Assembly: GCF_014217685.1 (NCBI RefSeq)
Contig: NZ_CP043653.1
Coordinates: forward strand, 372,001-436,000
DNA from: Glaciihabitans sp. INWT7
GTDB taxonomy: Bacteria > Actinomycetota > Actinomycetes > Actinomycetales > Microbacteriaceae
Direction: 5' to 3'
Length of the DNA: 64,000 nucleotides
In this document: positions 1 to 9,569 of the stretch, piece after piece
How positions within the stretch are numbered: position 1 is the first letter of the stretch
Layout: every line of letters starts with the position of its first letter
Position numbers and translations under genes: made by a program
The notes under the pieces: model-generated
Seen by the model: the letters and a program-made list of their open reading frames with translations, nothing else
Databases searched by the model: none
What the model was told of the DNA's origin: nothing

Positions 1-1460
1 TGCAACGCGGCCACATCCACGCGATCTGCGGGGAGAACGGCGCCGGCAAGTCCACGCTGATGAAAGTACTCAGTGGCGTCTACCCGCATGGCAGCTACGA
101 CGGCGACATCGTCTTCGAGAACGAGACCGTCGCCTTCCGCATCATCAACGACTCCGAGGCAGCGGGCATCGTCATCATCCACCAGGAGCTGGCGCTCAGC
201 CCATACCTGTCGATCGCGGAGAACATCTTCCTCGGCAACGAGCAGCAGACCGGCGGCTGGATCGACTGGAACAAGACGAACCTCGAAGCGGGAAAACTGC
301 TCGCGAGGGTCGGTCTCAAAGACAATCCCGTCACCAAGATCCGTGACATCGGCGTGGGAAAACAGCAGCTCGTGGAGATCGCCAAGGCGCTCTCTAAGGA
401 GGTGAAGCTCCTCATCCTCGACGAGCCCACCGCGGCGCTCAACGACGAGGATTCGGCGCACCTTCTCGACCTGATCAAGCACCTCAAGGGCCAGGGGATC
501 ACGTCGATCATCATCAGTCACAAGCTCAACGAGATCAAAGCGATCGCCGACGAGGTGACGATCATCCGCGACGGCAAGACGATCGAGACGCTCGATATGC
601 ACGCCGACGAGGTGACGGAAGAGCGCATCATCAAACTCATGGTCGGGCGCGACCTCGAGAGCCGGTTCCCCGCCCACACGCCGAAGATCGGCGAGGAGCT
701 GTTGCGCATCGAGGACTGGACCGTGCACCATCCTCTCGACCACGAACGAGAGGTGGTGAAAGAGGCCAATCTCTTCGTTCGCGCGGGGGAGATCGTGGGC
801 ATAGCCGGGCTCATGGGAGCGGGGCGCACCGAGCTCGCGATGAGTGTCTTCGGCAAGAGCTACGGCTACAACATCTCCGGGACCGTCTACAAGAGCGGCA
901 AGAAGATCGACACGACGACGGTCTCCGCCGCGATCGCCAACGGCATCGCCTACGCCACCGAGGATCGCAAGGTCTACGGCCTCAACCTCATCGACGACAT
1001 CAAGCGCAACATCTCGGGTGCCGCCCTCAATCTGCTCTCCCGCCGGGGCTGGATCGACGAGAACAGGGAGATCGTGGTGGCCGAGGGCTTCCGCAAGAGC
1101 ATGAACATCAAGGCACCGAACGTCGAGGTGCTCACGGGAAAGCTGTCGGGGGGAAACCAGCAGAAGGTCGTGCTCTCCAAGTGGATGTACTCGAACCCCG
1201 ACGTGCTGATCCTCGATGAGCCGACCCGGGGGATCGACGTCGGTGCGAAATACGAGATCTACGGCATCATCAACGCGCTCGCCGACGAAGGCAAGGGAGT
1301 GATCGTGATCTCCTCGGAGCTGCCGGAGCTCCTCGGCATCTGCGACCGTATCTACGCCCTCTCGGAGGGAAGAATCACCGCGGATCTGCCGCGCGAAGAA
1401 GCGACCGCAGAACGCGTCATGCAACTCATGACCCAGGAAAGGGAGAAGGACCACGAATGA
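1..1460 (+). CDS. mmsA: Multiple-monosaccharide ABC importer, ATP-binding protein (5'-truncated by window edge)
   Basis: This is the cytoplasmic ATPase of a CUT2 sugar importer. The reading frame is already open at the window edge (codons from base 3), so the N-terminus lies outside; comparison with the family suggests a few dozen codons are missing. Two nucleotide-binding domains are visible. The first has Walker [10 protein letters not shown] (bases 30-56) and the Walker B region [11 protein letters not shown]. The second has a degenerate P-loop (GLMGAGRTE), signature LSGGNQQKV and [13 protein letters not shown]. This double-NBD form with a catalytically weak second P-loop is typical of MmsA/GguA/XylG. 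The stop overlaps the next start (ATGA), so it is co-translated with the permease. The exact sugar cannot be read from the sequence. Confidence 0.93.
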   Translation, partial: QRGHIHAICGENGAGKSTLMKVLSGVYPHGSYDGDIVFENETVAFRIINDSEAAGIVIIHQELALSPYLSIAENIFLGNEQQTGGWIDWNKTNLEAGKLLARVGLKDNPVTKIRDIGVGKQQLVEIAKALSKEVKLLILDEPTAALNDEDSAHLLDLIKHLKGQGITSIIISHKLNEIKAIADEVTIIRDGKTIETLDMHADEVTEERIIKLMVGRDLESRFPAHTPKIGEELLRIEDWTVHHPLDHEREVVKEANLFVRAGEIVGIAGLMGAGRTELAMSVFGKSYGYNISGTVYKSGKKIDTTTVSAAIANGIAYATEDRKVYGLNLIDDIKRNISGAALNLLSRRGWIDENREIVVAEGFRKSMNIKAPNVEVLTGKLSGGNQQKVVLSKWMYSNPDVLILDEPTRGIDVGAKYEIYGIINALADEGKGVIVISSELPELLGICDRIYALSEGRITADLPREEATAERVMQLMTQEREKDHE

Positions 1461-2671
1461 GTGACCTGACCAAGAAACCAGTCGCGCAGAAGAGCGCCTT
1501 CGCGTCGGCGACGACCTACCTCGCCAGCCAGCTGCGCCAGATCGGCCTCTTCATCGCCCTGATCGTGATCGTGATCTTCTTCGAGATCACCACCGCGGGG
1601 ATCACCCTCAAACCGATCAACGTCTCCAACTTGATCGTGCAGAACAGCTACATCCTGATCCTGGCGATCGGTATGGTCATGGTGATCATCGCCGGGCACA
1701 TCGACCTCTCCGTCGGTTCTGTCGTCGCGTTCGTCGGAGCGATGGCGGGGGTGATGATCACCCAGTGGCACATTCCGTGGGGTCTAGCGATCGTGCTCTG
1801 TCTCGTCGTCGGCGCCCTCGTGGGCATGTGGCAGGGCTTCTGGATCGCCTACTTCCGGATACCCGCGTTCATCGTGACCCTGGCGGGGATGCTCACCTTC
1901 CGTGGCCTCACCCAGATCGCCCTCGGCAACGCGCAGATCTCGCCCTTCCCCGACGGCTTTCGGGCTCTCGGCTCAGGTTTCCTCCCGGACCTGGGCGGAG
2001 GCGTCAGCTTCCTCGAGCCTCTCACCGTCGGTATCGGCATCCTGGCCACGCTGTTGGTCATCGCCCAGGGCATCCGTCAGCGTGCCGCGCGACGCAAGTT
2101 CGCGGTGGAGGATGAGCCGCTGCCCTGGTTCATCGCCAAGCTGGTCTTCACCTCCGCACTCATCCTCCTGATCAGCTACCTCCTCGCCAGTTACAACGGA
2201 ACGCCGATCGTGCTCATCGTGCTCGGTCTGCTCGTCGTGATCTACTCCGCGGTGATGGCGCGGAGTGTCTTCGGACGCCATATCTACGCAATCGGCGGCA
2301 ATCTCAATGCCGCCGCGCTCTCGGGGATCAAGACCCAGCGGGTCACCTTCCTGCTGTTCGTGAACATGGGTGTGCTCTCGGCGCTCGCCGGACTCGTCTT
2401 CACCGCCCAGTTGAACCTGGCGAACCCGAAGGCCGGTGACGGATTCGAGCTCGACGCCATCGCGGCAGTGTTCATCGGTGGAGCGGCGGTGACGGGAGGA
2501 ATCGGAACGGTGACCGGGGCGATCGTCGGTGGCCTCATCATCGGGATCCTCAACAACGGCATGTCGATCCTCGGCGTCGGGTCCGAGTTCCAGCAGCTGA
2601 TCAAGGGACTCGTGCTTCTCGCCGCCGTCGCGTTCGACGTGTACAACAAGCGTCGCAACGGTGGTCGGTGA
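1457..2671 (+). CDS. mmsB: Multiple-monosaccharide ABC importer, permease
   Basis: A 404-residue integral membrane permease of the BPD_transp_2 (CUT2) family, partner of the upstream ATPase, with which it overlaps by 4 nt. About ten hydrophobic segments follow a short polar N-terminus, beginning near residue 30. The [10 protein letters not shown] loop and the [15 protein letters not shown] region near the C-terminus are CUT2 permease hallmarks. A polar insert around residues 190-225 ([19 protein letters not shown]) matches the longer MmsB/GguB branch rather than the ~330-residue RbsC type. The binding protein must lie upstream of the window. Confidence 0.93.
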   Translation: MSDLTKKPVAQKSAFASATTYLASQLRQIGLFIALIVIVIFFEITTAGITLKPINVSNLIVQNSYILILAIGMVMVIIAGHIDLSVGSVVAFVGAMAGVMITQWHIPWGLAIVLCLVVGALVGMWQGFWIAYFRIPAFIVTLAGMLTFRGLTQIALGNAQISPFPDGFRALGSGFLPDLGGGVSFLEPLTVGIGILATLLVIAQGIRQRAARRKFAVEDEPLPWFIAKLVFTSALILLISYLLASYNGTPIVLIVLGLLVVIYSAVMARSVFGRHIYAIGGNLNAAALSGIKTQRVTFLLFVNMGVLSALAGLVFTAQLNLANPKAGDGFELDAIAAVFIGGAAVTGGIGTVTGAIVGGLIIGILNNGMSILGVGSEFQQLIKGLVLLAAVAFDVYNKRRNGGR

Positions 2672-2696
2672 CGCTGACAGGAAGGCGCCCAGGGGG

Positions 2697-2730
2697 GCTG
2701 ATCGTCGGGAGGCCGGCGATCAGCTAGCCT
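2697..2730 (+). promoter_or_regulatory. Inverted repeat and TAGCCT -10 box before the LacI gene
   Basis: The arms GCTGATCG (2697-2704) and CGATCAGC (2717-2724) are perfect complements separated by 12 nt. They are followed directly by TAGCCT (2725-2730), which lies 7 nt before the GTG start, as expected for a leaderless actinobacterial promoter. The palindrome could be an autoregulatory operator or a terminator for mmsAB. There is no T-run, which favours an operator slightly. Inference only. Confidence 0.4.
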
Positions 2731-2737
2731 CGGATTC

Positions 2738-3724
2738 GTGGCGAACATCATGGAGGTCGCGCGACTCGCGGGCGTCTCCCACCAGACCGTGTCGAGGGTG
2801 CTCAACAACGAGAACACGGTGCGCCCGCAGACGCGGGCCAAGGTGGAGGCCGCGATCCGGGAGCTGCGCTACCGACCGAGCTCCGTTGCCCGGGCGCTCG
2901 CTACCCGCAAGACCCGCACGCTGGGTCTCGTGAGCACGGGAAATCCCCTCTACGGTCCCGCGAGTATCGCCCTGGCCTTCAACGGGGCGGCACGCGAGGC
3001 CGGCTACCAGGTCATCACCGCCAGCATGGCCGAAGCCGATCGGGATGAGATTCTGCAAGCCATCGACGTGCTGCTGAGACAGCAGGTCGAAGCGATAGTG
3101 CTCGTCGCCTCCGACCACTCCTCGATCGAGGCGATCGACGGTCTCGAGCTCGACACACCGCTGGTGACCGCGGACTCGAGTGGGCACGGAAGCTTTCCCA
3201 GCGTCTCGATCGACCAGTTCTGTGGTGCCGAATTGGCCACAGCCCATCTCGCAGACCTCGGCCACCGGGACATCCTGCACCTCGCCGGTCCCGAGGGATC
3301 CCTCGACGCCCGGGAACGCGAGCGTGGCTGGAGGAGCGAGCTTGCCCGTCGGGGTCTTCCGGTGCACGAACCCTTGCACGGAGACTGGACTGCGGACAGC
3401 GGACGGTCCATCGGCGAGCACCTCATCGCCGCCGGCATGACCTCCGCGATCTTCGTTGCGAATGACCAGATGACGCTCGGCCTGCTTCATGCGCTGGATG
3501 ACCACGGCATCGCCGTGCCCGCAGAGGTGAGCATCGTCGGCTTCGACGACATCCCAGAAGCGGCGCACTTCTCACCCCCGCTCTCCACCATCCGACAGGA
3601 CTTCACCGAGCTCGGTCGCCGGATCATGGGCACGGTGTCGTCAGTGCTCGACGGGCGCGTGCTCACCGATCCGGTGAAGACCGCTCCCCACCTGGTGGAA
3701 CGCGAATCGGCGATTAGACGCTGA
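2738..3724 (+). CDS. LacI-family sugar-responsive transcriptional regulator
   Basis: A 328-residue LacI/GalR repressor. The N-terminal helix-turn-helix (MEVARLAGVSHQTVSRVLNN, residues 5-24) with hinge helix RPSSVARALA is followed by a periplasmic-binding-like effector domain ending in the usual SIVGFDDIPEA and STIRQDF motifs. The GTG at 2738 is chosen because TAGCCT sits 7 nt upstream (leaderless); an in-frame ATG at 2750 would remove only four residues. It lies 66 bp behind the mmsAB-like permease on the same strand and probably controls that importer or itself. The effector sugar is unknown. Confidence 0.9.
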   Translation: MANIMEVARLAGVSHQTVSRVLNNENTVRPQTRAKVEAAIRELRYRPSSVARALATRKTRTLGLVSTGNPLYGPASIALAFNGAAREAGYQVITASMAEADRDEILQAIDVLLRQQVEAIVLVASDHSSIEAIDGLELDTPLVTADSSGHGSFPSVSIDQFCGAELATAHLADLGHRDILHLAGPEGSLDARERERGWRSELARRGLPVHEPLHGDWTADSGRSIGEHLIAAGMTSAIFVANDQMTLGLLHALDDHGIAVPAEVSIVGFDDIPEAAHFSPPLSTIRQDFTELGRRIMGTVSSVLDGRVLTDPVKTAPHLVERESAIRR

Positions 3725-3736
3725 GGCTGCGTGCGC

Positions 3737-4627
3737 TCAACGCCCGGCGAGCGAACCACCGATCCCGCCGACGCTGAAGTACTTGTTCAGGGCGGCGAAG
3801 AGCAGGACCGGCGGCAGCATCATCACCACGGCGACCGCCATCACGAGGCCCCAGTTGGTCTGATTCTGTTGGAAGAACGTCTGCAGGCCGATCTGGAGCG
3901 TGTAGTTCTCGTCGGAGCGCAGGAACACGACAGCGACGAGGTAGTCGTTCCAGGCGAGCAGGAAGGCGAAGATCGCGGTGGAGAGCACGCCAGGCAACGA
4001 GTTGCGCAGCACGATCCGCGTGAAGCTTCCGAACACCGAGCATCCATCCATCCAGGCCGCCTCTTCGAGGGTGATCGGGATGGAGTCGAAGTAGGCGGCC
4101 ATCATCCAGATCGCCACCGACATGGTCGAGCCGACATAGATGATCGTGACCCCGACCAGATTGTCGACGAGGCCGATCTGGGCGAACAGGATGAAGAGTG
4201 GGATGACCGCGGTGACCACCGGAAGCGACTGCACGATGAACAGGATGAGGGAGTAGCCGGAGACGAGCCTGCTGCGTCCCCGCGAGAGCACATAACCGGC
4301 CGGCGCTGCGACCGTCACCGAGATGACGACCGTCACTAGGGTGACCAGGAGGCTGTTGGCGAGCCAGGTACCGACGGAGGTCTCGCTGAAGATCTTTCCG
4401 AAGTTCTCGAGCGTGACTCCGCGCGCGGTGCTGCCGAGCGAGGGTTCGAGAGAGAGCAGCACGACGGCGACGATCGGAACGAGAACGATGGCGCAGATGA
4501 CGAGGATCAGCACGAATCGCCACCACTTGCCCCGCTCCTGGGCCTGGCTCAGGGTGCGGCGCTTGACCGGTCGCGCGGTTGTCTTGAACTGCCCGACTAT
4601 CGCGGCACTGGAGGTTTCGACGCTCAT
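3737..4627 (-). CDS. CUT1 carbohydrate ABC importer, permease (second subunit)
   Basis: A 296-residue membrane permease of the MalG/LacG type. A polar N-terminal ~45 residues precede six hydrophobic segments. The cytoplasmic EAA loop (EEAAWMDGCSVFGSFTRIVLR) that docks onto the ATPase lies about 90 residues before the C-terminus. The ATG at 4627 overlaps the TGA of the upstream permease (ATGA) and is preferred over the longer upstream open frame. Last gene of the SBP-permease-permease operon; no ATPase is encoded here, so a shared MsmK-type ATPase elsewhere is likely. It converges with the LacI gene, leaving only 12 bp. Confidence 0.92.
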   Translation of the reverse strand: MSVETSSAAIVGQFKTTARPVKRRTLSQAQERGKWWRFVLILVICAIVLVPIVAVVLLSLEPSLGSTARGVTLENFGKIFSETSVGTWLANSLLVTLVTVVISVTVAAPAGYVLSRGRSRLVSGYSLILFIVQSLPVVTAVIPLFILFAQIGLVDNLVGVTIIYVGSTMSVAIWMMAAYFDSIPITLEEAAWMDGCSVFGSFTRIVLRNSLPGVLSTAIFAFLLAWNDYLVAVVFLRSDENYTLQIGLQTFFQQNQTNWGLVMAVAVVMMLPPVLLFAALNKYFSVGGIGGSLAGR

Positions 4628-5586
4628 TCGATGTTCACCTTTCGGATCTGGCGGTACAGCAGCGTGGCGATGATCACGAGCACGATGGTCATCATGAACG
4701 CGATCGCAACCCCCGGTCCGGTCTGGAAGTTCTGGAAGACGGTCGAATAGGCCAGCACCACGAGGGTCTGGGTGGAGTTGACCGGCCCGCCGCCGGTGAG
4801 CAGGAAGATGCTCGGGAAGTCGTTGACACAGAAGATGGTCATCAGGATCCAGCTGATGTAGGTCGAGCGGGAGATCATCGGGAGGGTGATCCGTCCGAAG
4901 GTCTGGAACGCGGAGGCTCCGTCGACCTTGGATGCCTCGTAGACGTTGACGTCGACGGAGGCCAGGGCCGAAGACATCATCATCATCATGAAAGGGAAGC
5001 TGATCCATACCTTGAAGACACAGACCGTCACCTGTGCGAGCAGTGGATCGGCGAGGAAGAGCACATTCCCGAGGCCGAGAGCCTGGGCGAGCACGGGGAG
5101 TGGTGATTGCGGAGTCGCCACCAGCCAGTTCCACGACGTGGCCGAGACGACGACCGGAACGACCCAGGGCAGGAGCAGCAACACCTTGAACACGCCGCCG
5201 GCCGGGATGCGGGTGCGGAGCAGCAGAGCCAACCCGAGCCCGATCGCCCAGCTGCCGAACACCCCGACGAGAGTGAAGACGACGGTGAATCCCGCCGCGT
5301 GCCAGAAGGCCGGGGTCTGCACCATGGAGATGTAGTTGTTCAGACCGACGAAATCGCCCGCGCTGAGCAGGTCGCCGTTGCGCAGAGACTGCAGCCCGGC
5401 ATAGATCACCGGGTACAGGTTCAACAGCACCAGGAGGATCAGCGACGGCAGAACGAAGAAGACGAAAGCCCGCGAGTGGGTGAACCGCCTTCGGCGTTCA
5501 CGCTCGCCCGCCGGTTTACCCGACCCGGCGTTGCCCACGCCGCTCCGCGCCTTCTTGAGCGCTCCGATCACGGACTCGGTCGTCAT
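4624..5586 (-). CDS. CUT1 carbohydrate ABC importer, permease (first subunit)
   Basis: A 320-residue MalF/UgpA-type permease. A basic cytoplasmic N-terminus (GERERRRRFTHSR) leads into the first membrane helix near residues 41-63, with five more following. The EAA motif is recognisable as YEASKVDGASAFQTFGRITLP. It follows the binding-protein gene by 73 bp, across a hairpin that may lower its expression relative to the binding protein, and overlaps the second permease by 4 nt. The substrate is probably an oligosaccharide or glycoside, but nothing in the sequence fixes it. Confidence 0.92.
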   Translation of the reverse strand: MTTESVIGALKKARSGVGNAGSGKPAGERERRRRFTHSRAFVFFVLPSLILLVLLNLYPVIYAGLQSLRNGDLLSAGDFVGLNNYISMVQTPAFWHAAGFTVVFTLVGVFGSWAIGLGLALLLRTRIPAGGVFKVLLLLPWVVPVVVSATSWNWLVATPQSPLPVLAQALGLGNVLFLADPLLAQVTVCVFKVWISFPFMMMMMSSALASVDVNVYEASKVDGASAFQTFGRITLPMISRSTYISWILMTIFCVNDFPSIFLLTGGGPVNSTQTLVVLAYSTVFQNFQTGPGVAIAFMMTIVLVIIATLLYRQIRKVNIE

Positions 5587-5620
5587 GTACTTCTCCTTTG
5601 AAGGTGGTCGAATGACACAA

Positions 5621-5650
5621 GGGTGGGCCCGACTCGCGTCGGACCCACCC
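5621..5650 (-). terminator. Intercistronic hairpin between binding-protein and permease genes
   Basis: The arms at 5621-5633 (gggtgggcccgac) and 5638-5650 (gtcggacccaccc) pair over 13 bp around a 4-nt loop. The single mismatch becomes a G-U pair in the minus-strand transcript, the strand that is transcribed. There is no T-run. It lies just after the binding-protein stop, where such hairpins protect or attenuate mRNA so that binding protein exceeds permease. Confidence 0.55.
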
Positions 5651-5659
5651 GAAGCGGCG

Positions 5660-6979
5660 TTACTTCATGAGGCCTTCCATCGAGGTCTGCAGCGCGGTGA
5701 GAGCAGCCTTCGAAGTCGTGTTGCCGCCGAGGATCGACTGCGCGAAGGTGATCATCGGAGCGGTCCCATCCACGGTGTTCGCGATGTTGTAAAACAGGCC
5801 CGATCCACCGGGGGCGGCCCAGGTCTTGAAGATCGGCTGCCATTCCTTGATGATCTTCACGTTGTTCGGGTCCGCCTGGAACTCAGGGGTCTCGGAGATC
5901 GACTTGAGCGGCGGAAGACCGATGCCCGTCTTCTTCGTCCACAGCTCCTTCATGTTCTGGTAGTAGTACGTGAGGAATGCCTCTGAACCCTCCTGGCTGG
6001 GAGTGTTCTTGTACATCATGATGTTGTTCGGGAAGTACAGGCCGCCCTTCTTGCCGCTCGGGCTGGTGAGCGGGCTGCCGACCACCAGGTCTCCCGCGAC
6101 GTCGCCGACAGCTCCCGCTGCGAGACCGGCGCCGTCCCATCCGAATCCGAACTTCTTGGCCTTCCACTGCGACTGCACGTTCGCACTCGTGTAGGTGGCG
6201 GATGCCGGGTCGCTGTAGCCGCTCTTCACGAGGTCGAGAATGAAGTCCATGGCCTCGATGTTCTCGGGCGTGACGCAGTCGGGCTTCTTGTCTGCGTTGA
6301 AGAGTCCGCCGCCGTTGTTGATCATGAATGCCGTGAGGATGTGGCTGCCGGTGAAGCTGCCGGCTCCGGAGCCGAGCCCGAAGCCGTACACCCCGTTCTT
6401 CTTGAGCGCCGCACAGACGTTGCGATAGGAATCCCAGTCCGTCGGGGATTCGACTCCGGCCTCCTGCATCAGCGTCTTGTTGTACCAGGAGATGCGCACG
6501 TCGAGGTTGTAGGGCACCGCAGCGTAGCCCTTGTCGGTCTTCAGCGTGTCGACGAGGCCGTCGAAGAAGTCGTCATAGATGCCGTCCTTCTTCCAGCTGT
6601 CGATGAGGTTGTCGGCGTAGGCGATCTTGCCCTGCTCGGCGAACTGGAATGCCTGCGTGCCGCCGCCGGAGCTCACCGCTGGCCCCGTGTTGGAAGCCAC
6701 TGCCGAGGAGAAGGTCTGGGTGAAGTTCGCCCACTGGATCTCTTGATAGGTGGCCGCGCCCACACCGGTCTTCGGCTTGTAGGCGAGGGTGATCTTCTTG
6801 TCGAGGGGATTGAACTCGGTGCCGCCCCACGGCATGTTCCAGAACTTGATCGCCTTGGCGGAACCTCCGGATCCGCCTCCCGTCGAACACGCGGCGAGGG
6901 CGGCGGTCGCTGCCACGCCCCCGGCAATTCCGAGGAACCCCCGCCTCGAGAAGGAAGAACCTGTGGATTGTGACGCCAT
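5660..6979 (-). CDS. Extracellular sugar-binding lipoprotein of CUT1 importer (Tat-type signal)
   Basis: A 439-residue solute-binding protein family 1 lipoprotein. The signal peptide has a twin-arginine motif (SFSRRGFLG, residues 9-17), a hydrophobic stretch and a lipobox ending AALAAC, so folded export by Tat and lipid anchoring are predicted. The rest is a typical maltose-binding-like fold (EIQWANFTQTF, DLVKSGYSDPAS, LYFPNNIMMYK). The open frame extends 66 codons upstream, but the ATG at 6979 is chosen because it places the signal peptide at the N-terminus. First gene of the minus-strand importer operon, divergent from its likely LacI regulator. Confidence 0.93.
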   Translation of the reverse strand: MASQSTGSSFSRRGFLGIAGGVAATAALAACSTGGGSGGSAKAIKFWNMPWGGTEFNPLDKKITLAYKPKTGVGAATYQEIQWANFTQTFSSAVASNTGPAVSSGGGTQAFQFAEQGKIAYADNLIDSWKKDGIYDDFFDGLVDTLKTDKGYAAVPYNLDVRISWYNKTLMQEAGVESPTDWDSYRNVCAALKKNGVYGFGLGSGAGSFTGSHILTAFMINNGGGLFNADKKPDCVTPENIEAMDFILDLVKSGYSDPASATYTSANVQSQWKAKKFGFGWDGAGLAAGAVGDVAGDLVVGSPLTSPSGKKGGLYFPNNIMMYKNTPSQEGSEAFLTYYYQNMKELWTKKTGIGLPPLKSISETPEFQADPNNVKIIKEWQPIFKTWAAPGGSGLFYNIANTVDGTAPMITFAQSILGGNTTSKAALTALQTSMEGLMK

Positions 6980-7183
6980 GACAGTTTCCTTTCCAGCCGC
7001 CGTCGCCAATGGCGGCGGCCATGATTCGTCTTTGGATGCATGTGTCGCTCTATGGGTGAAAAGGTTTCGTGGTGCGACGGTGTCAGTATTCAATGCTTCG
7101 AGGACGTTGTCAACAGATGGTGAGGGAGAGCGGAGCGCATTCCTCGCCTCAGAACAGCCGCGGATGACCGCTACCATGAGCGC

Positions 7184-8206
7184 ATGAGTCAGCTAAAGGT
7201 TTCGCCGGGTCGCGCCACGCTCGCGGAGATCGCGCGGGATGCATCCGTGTCGATGTCCACGGTGTCGAAGGTGCTCAACGGCAGGGCCGGCGTCTCGGAT
7301 GCCGTGCGCGAAAAAATCGAAGGGCTCTTGCACAGCGCCGGCTACAGCCGGCGGGGCAGCTCTCACGAGCAGGGCAAGCTGATCGAACTCGTCTTCGACA
7401 ACATCGACAGCGAGTGGTCCCTCCAGATCATCCGTGGGGTCGAGTCGGTGGCGCGGGAGAACGGCCTCAGCGTGATCCTGACCGAGAGCGGTGGTCATCT
7501 GCTGGTCGCACCGGACTGGATCGACGGGATCCTGCGACGGCAGCCGGTGGGGGTCGTGCTGCTCTTCTCGAACCTGTCCGTCGACCACAAGCGGCAGCTG
7601 GCGACCCGCAACATCCCGTTCGTCGTGCTCGATCCGGCGGGCGATCCCGACCCGGATGTCTCTTCGGTGGGCTCCGGCAACTGGTCGGGAGGCCTCGCAG
7701 CGACCAGGCACCTCATCGAGCTTGGGCATCGCCGCATCGCCCTGGTCAGCGGCCCGCAGGAGATGCTCTGCTCGCGAGCGCGCCTGTCCGGCTATCGTTC
7801 CGCGCTGGAGGAGGCGGGGATCGCGTTCGATCCGACCCTGATCGACGGGGGCCGGTTCCACTACGAAGATGGCGTCGCTGCCGGCATGAGGCTGCTCACG
7901 ATGCCGGACCGGCCCACCGCGATCTTCGCGGGCAACGACCTCCAGGCCTTCGGGGTCTACGAAGCCGCGCGACTTCTCGGACTGGTGGTGCCGGATGACA
8001 TCTCCGTCGTCGGCTTCGACGACGTGCCCAGCGCGAGCTGGATGGGGCCGAAGCTCACGACGGTACGCCAACCCCTGATCGAGATGGCCGAGCAGGCGAC
8101 GCGACTTGTGCTTGCTCTGCGCGACGACCCGGACCGCAAGCTCGTGCGCATAGACCTGGCGACGAGCCTGGTGGTGCGCGAGAGCACGGCCCCGCCGAAG
8201 GCGTAA
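7184..8206 (+). CDS. LacI-family regulator of the divergent sugar importer
   Basis: A 340-residue LacI/GalR protein. The HTH (LAEIARDASVSMSTVSKVLNG, from about residue 13) and ligand-binding domain (residues ~65-335, SVVGFDDVPSASWMGPKLTTVRQP) are complete. The start fits a leaderless transcript: TACCAT ends 6 nt before the ATG. The gene is divergent from the binding-protein gene across 204 bp, which must hold both promoters; I could not identify a convincing operator there beyond a weak GAAA-3-TTTC repeat at 7058-7068. It most likely represses the importer and perhaps the oxidoreductase operon downstream. Confidence 0.9.
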   Translation: MSQLKVSPGRATLAEIARDASVSMSTVSKVLNGRAGVSDAVREKIEGLLHSAGYSRRGSSHEQGKLIELVFDNIDSEWSLQIIRGVESVARENGLSVILTESGGHLLVAPDWIDGILRRQPVGVVLLFSNLSVDHKRQLATRNIPFVVLDPAGDPDPDVSSVGSGNWSGGLAATRHLIELGHRRIALVSGPQEMLCSRARLSGYRSALEEAGIAFDPTLIDGGRFHYEDGVAAGMRLLTMPDRPTAIFAGNDLQAFGVYEAARLLGLVVPDDISVVGFDDVPSASWMGPKLTTVRQPLIEMAEQATRLVLALRDDPDRKLVRIDLATSLVVRESTAPPKA

Positions 8207-8251
8207 TCCGCCCCGTCACTGGCGACACATTTCTGTGATCTCAGAGAAAAC

Positions 8252-8289
8252 TTGCGTTGATCGTCGCGAGCGGGATAACGTGTCGACAC
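8252..8289 (+). promoter_or_regulatory. Putative promoter and operator of the oxidoreductase/ThuA operon
   Basis: TTGCGT (8252-8257) and GATAAC (8274-8279) are spaced 16 bp like -35 and -10 boxes. The perfect 10-bp palindrome GTGTCGACAC (8280-8289) abuts the -10 box. CG-centred palindromes at this place are typical LacI-family operators, and a LacI gene is directly upstream. Inference from position and symmetry. Confidence 0.42.
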
Positions 8290-8344
8290 ACGCACAACGG
8301 CGAGCCAGGCAGTCGTCGCCGAACGGATGAAGGAGTCTGCGGAG

Positions 8345-9538
8345 ATGAGTCGACCCCCCTTCGGTGTGGCGCTCGTCGGCTACGGTTTCATGGGGGCAGC
8401 CCATTCCCAGGCGTGGCGCGTCGCACCCCGATTCTTCGACCTTCCGGTCGAGCCGCGGATGACGGTGATCGTCGGTCGTGACGCGTCGCGCGTCGATGCG
8501 GCCGCGCAACAGTTCGGCTGGGCCGAGTGGGAGACCGACTGGCGCCGGGTGATCGAGCGCGACGACATCGACCTCGTCGACATCTGCAGCCCGGGTGCCA
8601 CGCACGTCGAGATCGCGATAGCGGCCCTCGAGGCAGGCAAGCATGTACTCTGCGAAAAACCGCTCGCCAACACGGTCGGCGAGGCGGAGCGGATGGCCGA
8701 AGCCGCCCACCGGGCTGCGGAGCGCGGCGTCTACGCCATGGTCGGGTTCAGCTATCGGCGGGTGCCGGCCATCACCTTCGCCCGCGACCTGGTCGCGGCG
8801 GGCAAGATCGGCGAGCTCAGGCAGGTGCGGGCGCTCTACCTCCAGGACTGGCTGGTCGACGCGGAAGGTCCTATGACCTGGCGGCTCGACAAGGAGCTTG
8901 CGGGTTCCGGGTCGCTCGGTGATATCGGGGCGCACGCGATCGACGCCGTCCAGTTCGTCACGGGTCGGCGGGTGCAGGGCGTCAGCGGAATTCTGCAGAC
9001 TCTTGTGAACGAGCGTCCGCTGCTCGGCGAATCGATCGGCCTCAGCGGCACCGCCTCCCGGGAACGCGGCGTGGTGACCGTCGACGATGTGGCGCTGTTC
9101 ACGGCCAGGCTCGAGGGCGGCATCCTCGGTTCCTTCGAGGCCACGAGATACGCGACCGGGCGCAAGAACGCGTTCCGGCTCGAGTTCAGTGGTTCGCTCG
9201 GCGCGATGGCATTCGACCTCGAACGGATGAACGAACTCGAGTTCTACGACGGCACCGACCCGGCGGGCCTCCGCGGGTTCCGCCGCATCCTCATGACCGA
9301 GCCGGAGCACCCGTACATGGCGGCCTGGTGGCCGACCGGTCACGGCATCGGCTATGAACACCCCTTCTCGCACCAGGTGCGAGACCTACTGGTCGACATC
9401 GCCGCGGCCACCCAGCCGCAACCATCCTTCGACGACGGAGTGCAGGTGCAGCGGGTACTCGAGGCGGTCGAGACGAGCTCGGCGAGCGGGAGCTCCTGGA
9501 TCGAAGTGCACGACGGTTCTGAAACGCGGCAACTGTGA
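8345..9538 (+). CDS. Gfo/Idh/MocA-family NAD(P)-dependent oxidoreductase
   Basis: A 397-residue sugar/polyol dehydrogenase. The N-terminal Rossmann domain has VALVGYGFMGAAH (dinucleotide binding) and the family motif CEKPLAN around residue 105. The C-terminal alpha/beta domain includes GSGSLGDIGAHAID (substrate-site Asp and His). The ATG at 8345 is preferred to one at 8327 because AAGGAG (8330-8335) lies 9 nt before it and would otherwise be coding. First gene of a three-gene operon with a ThuA protein and a second oxidoreductase. The family oxidises inositols, sugars or 3-keto-glycosides; the substrate here is unknown. Confidence 0.88.
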   Translation: MSRPPFGVALVGYGFMGAAHSQAWRVAPRFFDLPVEPRMTVIVGRDASRVDAAAQQFGWAEWETDWRRVIERDDIDLVDICSPGATHVEIAIAALEAGKHVLCEKPLANTVGEAERMAEAAHRAAERGVYAMVGFSYRRVPAITFARDLVAAGKIGELRQVRALYLQDWLVDAEGPMTWRLDKELAGSGSLGDIGAHAIDAVQFVTGRRVQGVSGILQTLVNERPLLGESIGLSGTASRERGVVTVDDVALFTARLEGGILGSFEATRYATGRKNAFRLEFSGSLGAMAFDLERMNELEFYDGTDPAGLRGFRRILMTEPEHPYMAAWWPTGHGIGYEHPFSHQVRDLLVDIAAATQPQPSFDDGVQVQRVLEAVETSSASGSSWIEVHDGSETRQL

Positions 9539-9569
9539 GCGGCAATCGCCCTCCGAGGAGGAGAACTCG

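Noticed and set aside
3737-5134. 465-residue version of the second CUT1 permease
   Set aside because: The upstream part overlaps the first permease in another frame; the ATGA junction at 4624-4627 fixes the start.
7058-7068. GAAA-3-TTTC repeat as the LacI operator of the CUT1 importer
   Set aside because: Short, odd-spaced and without the central CG usual for LacI-family sites; could be chance.
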